Positions 1 to 12,795 of a stretch of DNA of 64,000 nt are shown in pieces. Origin of the DNA: Zhengitettix transpicula (lineage: Eukaryota > Arthropoda > Insecta > Orthoptera > Tetrigidae). The first letter of the stretch is position 1, and each line of letters begins with the position of its first letter. Position numbers and translations under genes: made by a program. Below the pieces are notes generated by a model. The model was not told the origin of the DNA and ran no database searches. It was given only the letters and a program-made list of their open reading frames with translations. The stretch covers positions 20,480,501-20,544,500 of the forward strand of contig CM073596.1 in the NCBI GenBank assembly GCA_037074705.1, given 5' to 3'.

Positions 1-3000
1 GTGACGTCCTCTAGAAAGGAGTTTCCTTCTCGGGCAAGAGACGAAAGTTGAGTCCGTGCAATAGAATCTGTGGATGAGTGGCTCTCTGCCTGTATTGGTT
101 TCCAATAGAATCAATACCGCCACAGGTAGGGAATGTTTACGGCCATAGCTGTGGATTCCGCAGCTTCCAACTACAGACCACTCTTTATCACGACATGTGG
201 AAACACCTTCAGAAGAATCTCAGTAAATCTCAATTTTTTATCTTTGTAATAATATAGCTGTTATTTTTCTACTTTCGTATTTCATTAAACTGTAATTATC
301 TTTATATGATTCCGCCACTGTTAAAATGGTCAGAATGTATCAATACGTTAAACACAACATATTTTTTTAAAAAAAATACCAAAGATGTTTGCAATAAATT
401 TAAGAACAGTTTGTGTTCAGGATATAAGAACGACATTAATCCAGTAGTTTGCCGAATTGTGTGGTAACCACAACTACAGTGATGCCAACAGTTTACTTTA
501 CGTAAACTTCAATATTAATGGATTTCTCAGCTTAGTCATAATATCGCAATCTGTAATTCAAACCGAAAACTACTCGAAAACTTTTCCAAATCTCAATTTA
601 ATTTGTCCGTAGAATTCCGTGGATACAATGACATAGCCAGGACCCATACTTTATAAGTATGCCACTTCTTTTTATTTCATTTTTAAAATATATATGATAT
701 TCGTACAGATCAATAGAATTGCTTACAGTTTTATGCATCAGAACTCTTCATAATAAAAATCATAGCACTGATACATTTTAACAATTTCATCAGTCACTTT
801 ACGTGGTGACATCGGAGATTAAGTTGTCTCAATGATACGAGATTATTAAACGTACAAGTTATTGACAGGTGTAACTATCATGTTTGTTTTCTACAATGTG
901 AAAGTTACGAATATAATGCGATTCGAAAAATTCCTTGCTTTCCTGCGAAAAATTCTACAAATATTTTCTTTCTTTCCTTGACAGATACAAGGCTATTTTT
1001 AAAAAGTTGTTAATCGATATACAATAAATTCCAAGAGCAGATGTCGTATAAATGAAGAATTTTTCCATCTATTTTTTTTTGTACTGTATTTCATATTATT
1101 TTAATCAGTCGAATTTTAATGAGAACGCTAATTAATAATTTCGTAAATTATTTAATTTGGAAACGTGGGATTCTCGGTAATATTGTCATTTATTTCTACA
1201 TATAATAACTATAATTTTTTAATGAAGCATGGATTTCACACATAAAAATATTTGAGAATATTAATTCATATTTATGAAAATGATATGTGTATTTATTTAA
1301 CTATCCAAACATTGGATAGAGGCAAAAACATTTACATATTGAATTATTTTTATAATTATACACTAATTTCGTCAAATATTTTTATACATGAGACAGTTGT
1401 TGTAATGTAAATGACTTTTAAATAAATATATAATTATTTTCTGACAGATGAATATTTACGAAAGCCCCATATTTTAAAAATTAAATAATTTAAGAAAATT
1501 AAACAGTTGTCTTATTAAAATGTGACTGATTACCACGGGAATTAAATACAAAAACATAATTAAATTAGGGTTGAGTCGTATTAACAGTTCTTGAAGATAA
1601 ATTGTTCTAAGTTTTCACGGGGAATATTTGATATAATCTAAAATCCTTATTATGACTTAATATAGTGTTCCTCTGTGTATTGCGAAAGTGTAATATATGT
1701 ATGTAACAAGTACATATAAAAAGAGTGTTTAAAGTAAGACTTTAAATAAGCAGACGGCACTGACCAAAAAACAATAGAATCAGCTAGAAGATCAATTATT
1801 TAACAAATTAAACAAAATCAATAAATTCGTTAGCATATTTTAATTTCTTAACTGCAATGAACAGGAAATATAATAAATGTCAGAGTCTGGAAAAAGACGA
1901 AGTTGTTTAAAACATTAAAAATGAAACAATAATCATGTATTTATTCTCTAATATCCGAATTTAACGTAATACAAAATTACGGGAATCAGGCTAACTACTA
2001 ACAATTAAACAAGTCAATCGTTTTGTCAAAAAATGTTTTCATTATTAAAAAGCCAATTAAATATGGAAATTAAAATATACATTCACTTTTTGATTGCTAT
2101 ACAGATGTAAATTATACACTCACTAAAAAAATATCACAGCCGAGGCGACAGTTATGCATTCGCTCGTATAACACATTGATCTCTAAATATTTGCCTTTTT
2201 TTTGTTTTTACTCGTTCCCCCTTGTTGCTCATTATAGGACACTAATTGCAAACGCATCGAAATTAAGTTAAATATTCAGAAGATATCACGGAATTTAAAA
2301 ACCGAATTTTAAACGTGATTATTTCCGATAACAGTTGTATTTCATCGCGTAATAGTAATTAATTTCGACGGTTAAGCTGGCGGCAATTTTATTTTCGGCG
2401 CTCAAACAACAACAGCAACAGACGAAAGATTAAATTACAATAGCTTCGTTGGGGATCAATGTTTGAATCCAATATGTAATTAACGCGGCAACTAGTTGTA
2501 CGGTGCCACTGAACCCGTCAGTCCAACTGACAGACACTAAAACGTGTGAAAACTTACAAATTTTCAGAATTATATATGATCGTATTTTTTTGTCCTACTA
2601 TCAACTTAAAAAATGCTCTGAGGTGAGATGTTTTAGGATAATTAAAAATAATGCACTAAAAAACCGTAAGGAAGGACTGAATATAAACAGTTCGTATGAA
2701 GATAAATTCGGGGACATGTAATCGACCGTTTATTTCCTAAGAAATTATTTAAAATTTTTTAACATACTTATTGAAACGTAGAAGATCTCAAACTAAGGCT
2801 TAAAAGGTTATAATAGTAAGGCAGACTATGACGGACATTAATTTTATTAATTACAAAAACTAATAGTAATATTTCCTAACCAATAATAAGGTGTTTGTGT
2901 AACAGTTGTATTGAAACGGTAGGTAAATTCAATATTATTATTTATATGTAGTATCAGCAAACCCTCTTTCGTAAAAAGGTTGTTACCGACAGTCACCAGT

Positions 3001-4250
3001 TTCTATAAATTTTCTGCCACTTTATTATATCTAGTATATTAATACTAGACATGTGAATATTTTTATATTATCATAAGTACAATAATTTCGTACGTATTTT
3101 CTAGAACGTAATTTCTCAATTCTGGAATGTCATGTGGGTTACTTGGTTTTGGCTTTGACAACGAATAGTGAAAGTACCGTTTATCAAATAAACTTGTCGT
3201 TCTATTGACTGTTAGATAATTATCAGTAAACAACACAGTCTCCGTTTAAATTCAGAAGCTTTCTATATATTCTGTCATATTTATTCTACTTAAATATTTA
3301 TTTTTTATTATATTATTATAGTGCAGGTGAACACTGACGCTTCCGATGCCGATCAAGTCCCTTCAGAACATCTAGTTTTAAGCGGTTTTACACTACAAAT
3401 GAAATAAACTATTAGTTTGTCCTTACAAGTAGGTTTGGTGCTGGGTCGCGGTAGAAAAAATGCACGTGACTATTCTGTTTCAATTTATACATCAGATATA
3501 CATCGCATGCAACCCGTTCCTGACGACACTTCGCGTGAACACGGGTGTGGGTGATCTTTCTGGACTTACGGGTTACGTTGGGAACACCGTCACCAAGGTC
3601 AAGGTGGAACTTAACTTGTCATTACATCCAAGCGTCGGTATCAAAGCCCGGTTTGGGCCTAAAGAGCTGTTACAGACATTAACAGACTTATCACAGTTAA
3701 GAAACCGATTCCAGCGAGCTTAATGTACGCTTACCAAGACGACTCCAGAGCGCTGCTGCTTGCAGAAATGCGGGGGCGAGCTACGTATCTCTATTACAGT
3801 TTGCACTCACGACACAAAGAAATTTTTTTTAGAACTAGCCAAAACCGGCAAGGCCTCACGGTCGGATGGAACTGAATGGGAAACATAATAGTGAACGCTG
3901 CACACTGACAAAGAAAAAAATTGACAGTCAAACGAACAATCACTTAGATCCGTATTCCTACTCGAAATTTTAATTCCTCTAAATAACATACACGACCACG
4001 GATATTGTTTTGCCGACGAACCTGTTTGACCGTATTTTAACGCTCTCACTGTGATTTTCAAAACATATACCCGACTTTTGCTCTCTCACACATACAAATG
4101 TAATTGATTGTGAGTTCTCTGACGTGTCCTCCACGATGCCGGTTTTTGGGTAGCGTGGTTTTATCTTCTTAATTCAGAGATTAGTAGGAAAACGAGGACG
4201 CAAACGTTCCAAACATTTTACCGTGTGAAAGACTGCGGCATTATTCAGAC
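1..4250. other. AT-rich presumed intron, no gene recognised
   Basis: Mostly AT-rich. A GC-richer patch lies at 2140-2500 (ggcggcaattttattttcgg). At 3310-3800 there is a better-composed stretch with an 87-codon plus frame (3460-3723) that I cannot assign to any family; it may be a decayed transposon or chance. Confidence 0.5.
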
Positions 4251-4263
4251 AACTCTCTATTTA

Positions 4264-4595
4264 ATTAATAATAAAGATAGCCAATTCACACAAAAAGGGG
4301 TAATATAAATACCACACAACGTTTCTGGGATACTTGGACCTTTCGTCGGGTGGTAATAAGAGCCTAGAGCGACATAACTGCAGTGGTCAGTTGACAAAAC
4401 TCAAACGTTGCCTTTTCGTCGCTTTTGAGTTTTGTCAACTGGGAAGTGCAGTTGTGTTTCTCTAGGCATTTCTAAGCACCTGACGAAAGACAAGGATCCC
4501 AGAAACGTTGTGTGGTATTTATATGACCACTTTTTGTCTGAATTGGCTATCATTATTATTCATTAGTTTCAATCAGACGTAAATTTTTTGATTTT
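4264..4595 (+). mobile_element. Penelope-derived hammerhead foldback element, copy A (332 bp)
   Basis: Near-palindromic element. The left arm (agatagccaattcacac, then taataccacacaacg-like sequence) is the reverse complement of the right arm (ccacacaacg block, then gtctgaattggctatc). The arms meet at gttgacaaaactcaaac / tttgagttttgtcaac near 4395-4440. The right arm carries CTGACGA, then GAAACGTT (4481-4511). A 13-bp target duplication with one mismatch (aac[t/a]ctctattta) lies at 4251-4263 and 4596-4608. The 3' terminus, a T run followed by gatttt, matches copy C. No coding sequence remains. Confidence 0.85.
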
Positions 4596-4608
4596 AACAC
4601 TCTATTTA

Positions 4609-5809
4609 TCCCAATAAATTATTTAACAGCGCCATATTTTCTATTTTAATTTTAGGCAAAATATATTCTTAGATTCAGATGAGAAATCTGCAGGTAGTTA
4701 CTGCTTTTCGTCTCTTCTAGAAATATTTATCACAGAGTTGAAGCGTATAAGGTACATTATTAATGAAACATTTAAAGTAATTACAATTTCCTACTGCCAC
4801 CAAGCTATTATTATAATTATAAAAAAGAACTCTACATAATTGCCGATATCTACCACTCTCATTTATGAATTACTCAATTAGCATTCTTACCCTGCTTATG
4901 AAATACAATTTGTCGGAATGGACGAGATGGGACAGGCGCCGAAATCAGCAGCAAATCCCTTCGTACGACAGCGAAACTGTCGAGATTTTAAAGTGATGAG
5001 CCCCGAGCACATTGACGCAGCTGAACATATGACCTCATTCCGCTGACAAACAGTCTCTCTCTCTCACTCTCTCTCTCTCTCTCCCTGTCTCTCTCATAAA
5101 CGCACGTTTGCTGTTTTTTTATTCGTGTACATCATCTCTCGCGGTGACAACGGTTTGAGCGACAAGCCGACTCATTTGGAGGTAATTAAAAACAGCTCAA
5201 AAAAATTGCCGACTGCACTCAGTTTATTGCGAAATCTGTGTTAGTTATTGTCGCAATCAATGCTCGATCCGTCGGTGCGCCTGTATCACGTTAGCCGTGC
5301 TTTGCAAGATCTCAGCGCCATTACGAAAATTATATTAAGGCCTTAGCATACAAATAAAATTAAAAATTCTTGTAATATAATGAAATAATAGCTAGAAGAT
5401 TATTAATTCAATAACTAAGGTAAGGAAATCATGAAAACGGTATTTCAGCAAACAGTTAACAAATCCATCAAAATAAAACAAATTTATTAAAATTAATTTC
5501 TCTGAATTTGATTCTATTTCTGTTTCGAAATTGAATATTTTTTTGCTGTACTTTAAATTGTCACAATGGCAAGATCACATTCTTACAACTTATATACACG
5601 TTTTAATATTTAGTTTTTCGTAAACGACGTCATGTAATCAGAACTCACTGGATGAATGTGATACAGTTCGCTTCTTTCTTCAGAAGAACTCTTCTCGATA
5701 TTGATCTCTTTCCCTCGACTCTTGTTAATACCTCACCATTTATCACCCTGTCCGTACATTTTATTTTGTCCCATCCTTCCCGAAACATTGCATTTAAAAT
5801 CTTTCAATA
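4609..5809. other. AT-rich intron with a TC microsatellite
   Basis: A (TC)n-rich tract at 5053-5095 sits in a GC-richer patch (4900-5340). The rest is AT-rich with no coding pattern. Confidence 0.5.
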
Positions 5810-6705
5810 TCTTGTGGTATACAAAAGATACCAAAAGCAAATATACCAAAACGTTAGAGAGTCAAATTATGTAGTATTCAATTTAAATGAAATAAAGGAT
5901 TTTACCTTGAAATTAAAACAAAATTATTTTAAAGGGATTAACGAAAGATTATTCAATTACAATTTCGACTTACGAATTTTGTACGTTTTATATTTTTAAT
6001 AAATGCCTCAGCTTTAATGAGAATCAAAACTTTCAGGGCCGCTTACAGGGTCTCTAAAAATGGTGGTGGTTTGTAATTGTTACAAACGAATATACAAATT
6101 TAATCTACAGTAACAAAATTTTATAAAAAGAAACTAACAACAACAAAAACTAGAGAAATCTGACGGAAATTTATTTACATAAAGGGTTACAAAATCAGGT
6201 TTCTGCATACCATTTTTATTCAGAGCTGCTCTGGTACTGTTTTTCGTACTCGTGGTTATTTTAATTTTAAATAACAATATTTTATTTACAGGCCATAGAA
6301 CTGATTGCTATTATCCTTTCACTTCACCAAAATTCCTGCACCTCTCTAACAGTGCAATACTTTACTATCGTACGTATTTTCACACTCAGTTTTTCTGTAG
6401 AAATACCTTTAATACATACGCTGAATGCGACCAACAACAGACTACCGTAAGCAATCCGGTCAGGCCCCAAAAACACTCTCGCCATGGTCAAGCCCTCCAA
6501 ACGCTCTGCTCAGCCTCCCAAAACGCACTCGTCCGGCTCCCACAACACACTGAATGTTTTCCGCTAAATTTCTGTGTGCGTACGCTTTTCGACAATAATC
6601 AGTAGCAACCATTACAGACTCTGCATTCTTGCGCCACATTGACTATACAATGTTCAGGCCTCAAAGTTACACCGACATTAATATAAAAGAAAAAAATAAT
6701 AATTG
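5810..6705. repeat. Dispersed repeat family R1, copy 1
   Basis: Same sequence in the same order as 14090-15350: gattttaccttgaa, gccgcttac, tctagagaaatct-type blocks, tatttacaggccata, cctctgcattct, ggcctcaaagtta. Uninterrupted here, so it shows the pre-insertion state of the second copy. No protein I can name is encoded; open frames of about 117 and 74 codons within it are not conserved in the other copy. Confidence 0.85.
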
Positions 6706-8229
6706 GGATTCTCTTCCAAACTTTATTTTCTTTCGTCCCTATTTGTGACCCGTATAGTACTAACACTATACTAAGTAAGTTTTCTATCCTCGTTGTCATA
6801 TTTTGTGGTGTAATGAGAGTCACGGGTTAAAGTGATGGAAAAGTCTTTTAAAACATTTTTTATGTCCATATAAAGTTTACATGTTTAAACATAAAACGTT
6901 TTATGTCAATTCTTCTTTTATTTAGCTTAATGGGTTTCAAAGAAATTTTGATTTTCGTCTAAAATGAGTAGTTTTAGAAACGTAACGACCGATTTTGAAA
7001 GAGATCCCGTTTTACTCAAATATTCATGATTATAAGAAATTTAAATCTTCCAAAATATCTGCTCCATCATTTACATCTGGAAAATGTTCTTTACGACTGA
7101 AAATAGGAAATTATTAAAACACATCTTAGTTGCACAAAATAAGTCGATATTACCATGTTTCTACACAAATTCAGCTGTTTCCGATTCTATCTATTTCTTG
7201 TTTTTATTTTATGTAGAAACTATTGAATTATTTTAATATATTCTTCAATACAATAAAATATATATACCTAACTATCTCACTTAATTTCTAAAACAATAAA
7301 TACCGTATAATATCGATTCAGAATAAGTATTTTGTACTTATGTTGAAAGTGACACAGTTTTATAATTTGAGGTTCATAGAATATTGGTCAAGCATCCGAT
7401 GTCTACTGTAATTATCGCGGATTTGAGATTTTGTTTACAAACGGTCAAGGTTTGAATATAGTTTCCCTATTAACATTCACGTTCCAGGATGGAAAATCCA
7501 ACTCTTGAGAAGCCTTCCACCATAACACCTAAATATAACGATACCGGTGTCTTGTTAGTTTTATGAACTAAATTATTGTAAACTAACATCAATTTAACCG
7601 CTTTACAGCAGAAAAAAATATAATAGAAAAGAATGGTCTTGCTCAGTGCAAAGAAGTTAATTTTCAAAAATTGTATTGCAATGTTCAGAAAATGAAATTT
7701 CTCGACCAGTAGACTCTTGAACCGATACGAAAGTCTTTTTAATCACAGAAAATGTAGAAACAAATAATGCAAATGTGTTTATAAACTCTGGACTTGAAAT
7801 TTTGCAAACTGTATAGTCTATGTTTTACGTTGATTCAGTAAGAATACAAAAATGAAAATTCATCGAAAGTTCAATCGGGCCAACTAACAGCGTCTTATTA
7901 ATATTAATTTAACATAAAAGAATAATAATGACGACATGCATAAATATGTTGTTGTTTCAAAACTATATATTAGTATTATTTTAATGTACCATTAGTTGTA
8001 CAAGGAAAATTAAAGTGGAAGCACTGCATCCTATTTTTCAAATCAATACCAACCCGTTATTCACTAGTCTGCGGAAAATTTTACATTCCAAAATAAATTC
8101 CATGATAAATAATTGTTACGTTCAGCGCTAAGAAATATGTTTTTTAAGATTGTATTTCTATTCAGGGGAGGATCTTTCCTCGAACAGTAGAGACTTAAAC
8201 AGATACTTTTGCCATAGTTCGTCATATAT
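6706..8229. other. AT-rich intron, nothing recognised
   Basis: AT-rich sequence without coding pattern or repeats that I can match elsewhere in the window. Confidence 0.5.
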
Positions 8230-8685
8230 TGTTGTGATTTAACCTGAAAGTATTTTATTCCGCGACGTGTGCGGGGTATCCGATCGTCTTTTGTCCGTGG
8301 TTATTGGTCGGAGGGAAGAGAAGTGGCCTCGGCAAGCGGAAGAGTTTTGGGAGACGCCGTCGTGACTGAAGTGGCTGAGCGATGCTGAAATAAAAGAAGG
8401 TTCGGGACATTTGTTCCCTTTTTTCCCGAGTAGTGAGGACATAAATCAGTGCGGGAGCTCGGACTGGATATAGCCTGGCCATTTTGTGGGATTTCCCGAC
8501 GGCGTGCAAGATACCATCTAGCGGCGACGAGGAGCGGGGCTAATGGGCGTGCGCAGTGCCGCCCCCGCGCAGCACATGGCGTCACGCTAGCGACTACAAC
8601 ACGTCAACGACAAAAAAATTACCTTGGAAGATTTACCGTTAAAATAATAACAGGACCAAGAAACATCGAACTACGGAAATGAATT
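8230..8685. promoter_or_regulatory. GC-rich island, possible regulatory block
   Basis: Four overlapping open frames of 67-94 codons occur here on both strands, the usual sign of raised GC and no stop codons. None reads like a known protein. A CpG-dense core lies at 8440-8590. Confidence 0.25.
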
Positions 8686-10213
8686 CAACTGGAAATCGTA
8701 CAAATTATCGGCATGATCCGAATAGGACAAAGAAGCGTAATAATATTTTCCAACTTACAGTCTAACTTTCTGCATGAAGAAGTACCAATAATAGCCGACA
8801 AGTAAATGATATTAATCATTAACATTACTGTTATCCGCGGACTATAATTAAAATAAACAGTAAAATATAAGATACTCCAGACATATTTATTTAATAAATT
8901 ATATAATATTATAATTAATGTAAACTGTCCCATGAACAGAACTGCACATCTTATAAAATTCAGAGCAGTGAATACTATATAATAGAAGTCCTTAGTCAGG
9001 AATTCATACGTGTAGTATGCATAATATCCAACGACAATACTTTTATCCGTAGCCAATAATTCTATAGTGTTTGAAATTTTGCTTAACTCCCAGTATTGAC
9101 TTCAAATCCAGCAAAATACATAGCCTTGATAACGTACAAATAAAAATATTAAAGCTCATTTAAATATATTCCGCCGTATTTTTAGGTTATTCCGTCCGAA
9201 CGAACCGACAAATAGTCACATTACCTCTTTAATCATAAATTTTGCATTCGCGAACATTCCTCATCATCACAAGAAATGTATTTAATGTATATAAGTGAAC
9301 TTAGAAGCCATCCGGTATTCTCAGTTATGTAGTAAGAGTTTTTTATCCTCAATTCCTTTACGAGAGCCGTGAATTTCTAAAGGAAGCTTGTGAAGGCGTT
9401 ACGAATGTGACGTTGAGACGCTGCGAGCCAGAGACATTACAGTAAATCAAATTGTCTGTTACACAACTACGGCACTGTCGTTTACTGTCTCTTTGCTTGC
9501 TTCTCACTTTCTCTCAGTCTCATATTTTCATATAATCTTACTGCAAATTACTAAAAGGTTTATAAAAACCAACAGACAAATAATCATATTTTATCATTAA
9601 AATAATAATTCTGAATTTTGGAAAATTGCATTTGTTAATTCCTACATTAAATTTTGCAATACCACAACTTATATTTCATATTTGAAGAAAGCAAAAATAT
9701 TTTAAACGAACGTAGACTGGTATTAAATTTTCAGGTCTTGATAACTTTTCCCCCTATTGTTTATGTATCACAACCAGTTAGCCATTTATTATGTATTTGA
9801 CAATGAAAATAACTTTTAATAATTCACTGTCAACTAGTTTTAAACAACAAATTTCATAGTACTTTATGACCCGTCGTCGGAATTTTAAATATTTTTGTCG
9901 TACCGATTTGAATAAATTAAGTACCTTGTTTGAAGTTGAAGCACCATAAGACACGGCTGAGAATGTTCGCACATTTGAATCTTGCGTACAGTAAATTATG
10001 CTATATTTTTGCGTGTGCGAATTTGACAGTCAAAATTTCACTACTGTGGCCTAACGTTAGGAATCTCCTGACAGAAGAAAGGTGTAATTTCATTTTTGAA
10101 AATAAAGAAAATTTCTCTGTATGTAATGTTGAATCACGAGTAAATATATATATATTTATATATATATATATATATTGTAGTAGAATAACATAAAATAATA
10201 GTAACAATAAACA
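8686..10213. other. AT-rich intron with a TA microsatellite at its end
   Basis: A minus frame of 123 codons (8685-9056) has hydrophobic, AT-driven composition and no family signature. A moderately GC-richer patch lies at 9330-9500. (TA)n at 10145-10176. Confidence 0.45.
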
Positions 10214-10226
10214 TTTTTATTGCATA

Positions 10227-10376
10227 ATTTTTCACGGTTAAGCACCAGGTTCATTTCAGATTTCGCAATGTTGACGTTTCTGCGGTCATTCTATTCGGCT
10301 GTCAACATCGAGAAATCTGAACCTGGTGCTTTACGGTGAAAAATTTATTGACAATTATCACCGGGAAAGCTTTATT
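10227..10376. mobile_element. 150-bp foldback element with 13-bp target duplication
   Basis: Long inverted repeat. atttttcacggttaagcacc through gcaatgttgac (10227-10273) pairs with gtcaacatcgagaaatc through tacggtgaaaaat (10301-10344). The 28-base centre, on the minus strand, ends in GAAACGTC immediately before one arm, which is where a hammerhead core would sit with the arms as helix I. Flanking tttttattgcata at 10214-10226 and 10377-10389 is a perfect 13-bp direct repeat. No coding capacity. Confidence 0.85.
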
Positions 10377-10789
10377 TTTTTATTGCATATTTATATACAA
10401 TAAATATGCACAAGAGGATCAGTGCTTTTCAAGTAAGATTAGCACGATCTATTATCATAGTGAATCTTTCCAGAAAAACGCAGCACATGTTTCGGGAAAA
10501 TGTTCCGTATACAGTATAAGGAAGTAAGTAAAGTCGTTTCAATAATACCTTCATAGATTATACTGCACGGTAGTTAGTTACACGGCGATCAAAGAGATTG
10601 ATAAAAACCGCACTGCTTTTAAAAAAAATTATCTTAATCTGTTAATTTATTCTGCATTTATGGTACGTCTCTGAAATAGATTTAGACTAGACATTTATAT
10701 TATAAATTTCACTTAAATAATAAAGAATTCGTCTGTAGAGTCAGTTGTAGTTAAAAAAGACGTTTGAGTAATTTTATACGATATATCAG

Positions 10790-11260
10790 AATGTATATAA
10801 TAAGTTTCGTTGTTATCTGTGAGGATAGCGTTTAGCGGGATGGCTATCTCTGGAATGACCGGCCATGTTAAATTCCCCGCCCCCCCTCCCGCCACACCAA
10901 CAGCGGCGGTGGCGGCGGCCTCTGGATAGAAGAGGATTGCCCGGGGATTGTGGCCGCTATGGGAAGTTAAATCCCGGGAACAGATCCCCCGGATCCACCT
11001 TAAAGTCTCCATACATCCCATCGCATAGTCCGCCACTTGCCACAGAAAGAATCAATTACCGAGCGCCGAGAAAGCTCTTAAAGGAACGAACGAAGGAAGC
11101 AAGCGGCGCAGACTCCACGCAGGGAGAATATTAACAGCTTCAACGTGTCCATTAGCGACCACTTTGCACTCCTCTATGAGAGATTACATTTACAAGTCAA
11201 CAAGAATAGCAAACTTCCGTGCAAAGTCTCTGCAAGGCATCACAGCAGTGCGTTTCACAT
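10790..11260. promoter_or_regulatory. GC-rich island, possible regulatory block
   Basis: Contains a C-rich run and ggcggtggcggcgg near 10905, plus cccgggaacagatcc near 10972. The overlapping 107- and 89-codon frames on opposite strands have low-complexity composition and no recognisable domain. Confidence 0.25.
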
Positions 11261-12004
11261 GAACAAATAAAAATTAAAAAAACAACTAACGTATAACATA
11301 TTAATTAAACTACAGAAAAGAACTTAAAATGAAGAAAAATGGAGATTCGTTATTATAAAATATTATAGGACGACAATTACAATTTGAAAATTACGTCGCT
11401 GGAAAACAAAAAATTGTTTCACTGCTTGCGGCAATTCTGAGGAACAAATGTCACAGAGGTAAGTTAATTAAACATCGAAAGGAAAATAGCACGAGGTTGC
11501 CAAGCTTTACGTAATAACGATGGAAAATATGGCACTTTCGAGAGAAAAATTCATTGTTAATTTTTAAACGAACAACTCCTTTTTTCAATTGTACTAGAGA
11601 AATATACATATAAAATATAAGCCTTAAATAATTCACCGTATTTAGAAAAATACTGAAAACAAGTTGTGAATAGGCAAATAAACTTAGGATTCAATGAAAA
11701 TGACTGGTAAATTTAATCGCAAGCATTCTACTGTTATGCCATATTCATCCAATGCTTTTTATCTGTTAGATCATAAATCGCTAAAAATAATGAAATACAT
11801 TGAAAATGGAATATATACACGACTAATGACGTGTTGACAAAGTTCCTAATGTATCCGATGTGAATCAGTAACACAAATTTATATTTAGAAAATGTGCAAG
11901 CAAATAATAATAATAATAATAAAAATTAATATATTTATCAGCAATCAGATTACATTTTAATCTATAAGCTAATGTGGTAGCTTTAACATGTTATTTACGT
12001 ATTA
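11261..12004. other. AT-rich intron, short ATA run
   Basis: Contains (ATA)n at about 11907-11922. Nothing coding seen. Confidence 0.5.
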
Positions 12005-12795
12005 TACATTATGGCATGATGAGATCCCTTCCAGCGAAGAGAACTCCTAAATTTTGTCTAGAGATGTGCTGGACATTTTCTTTTCAGTTTTCTTGTTACA
12101 TTATTTTCTAGTAGTGGTTGTAATAATGGATTTGAATGTAATTTAAGCTTTTCGTGGTGACTAACACTCTTTTGATGGGCAGTTTCGTAACAGTTGGTAT
12201 GGGGCGTTAACGATGGCTCTTAATATTTTAGACTGACTTCTTTGGATTATTGCAGTATTTGACTTACTGGTCCATCCCCATAATTCTATCCCGTAGCTCC
12301 ATACTGGTATAATTATGGTTTTGTATAGTAGTAGTTTATTTTATATGGAGAGGTGAGACTTGCGTCCTAGTAACCAGTACATTTCTTTTTGTTTTCTTTT
12401 CTTGGTTATGTGGATTTTCCAATTGAATTTGCTGAGATGTAGACCCACATATTTGACAGAGGGTGATTTAGGTACCTCTGTGTTGTTTATAAAGATCGCC
12501 AATGTTTTTTACATAATGTAAACGTCACATGCGACGACTTTTTTTCATTAATTTTTATTCTCCATTTCTGAAGCCATACTTGAAGTAACTTAAGATAATT
12601 TTGTATGACTGATTAAGCCTGGTGTATATCCATATGTGACGTTATAATCACAGTATCATCTGCAAACGTTTCGACCGTTGGGAGATCACAGGTGAGCAAC
12701 AAATACAACAGGGGACCTAAAACACTGCCCTGAGGAACTCCTGCATTAAGTGGATATATAGATGAGACGTCTTGTTTCACGGAATTTGCGGTAGG
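12005..12795 (-). pseudogene. Jockey-like non-LTR retrotransposon RT remnant
   Basis: Minus-strand translation gives LNAGVPQGSVLGPLLYLLLT, CDLPTVETFADDTVIITSHM and DIHQA in one frame (about 12595-12750). This includes the QGSVLGPLL box and the catalytic FADD. After a stop come WLQKWRIKINEKKSSHVTFT, a YGDGPVSQILQ-type stretch and LHSNPLLQPLLENN...RKLKRK-type tail near 12040-12150, the usual end of jockey-clade RT proteins. Stops and shifts show it is dead. Too broken to appear as one long frame. Confidence 0.85.
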
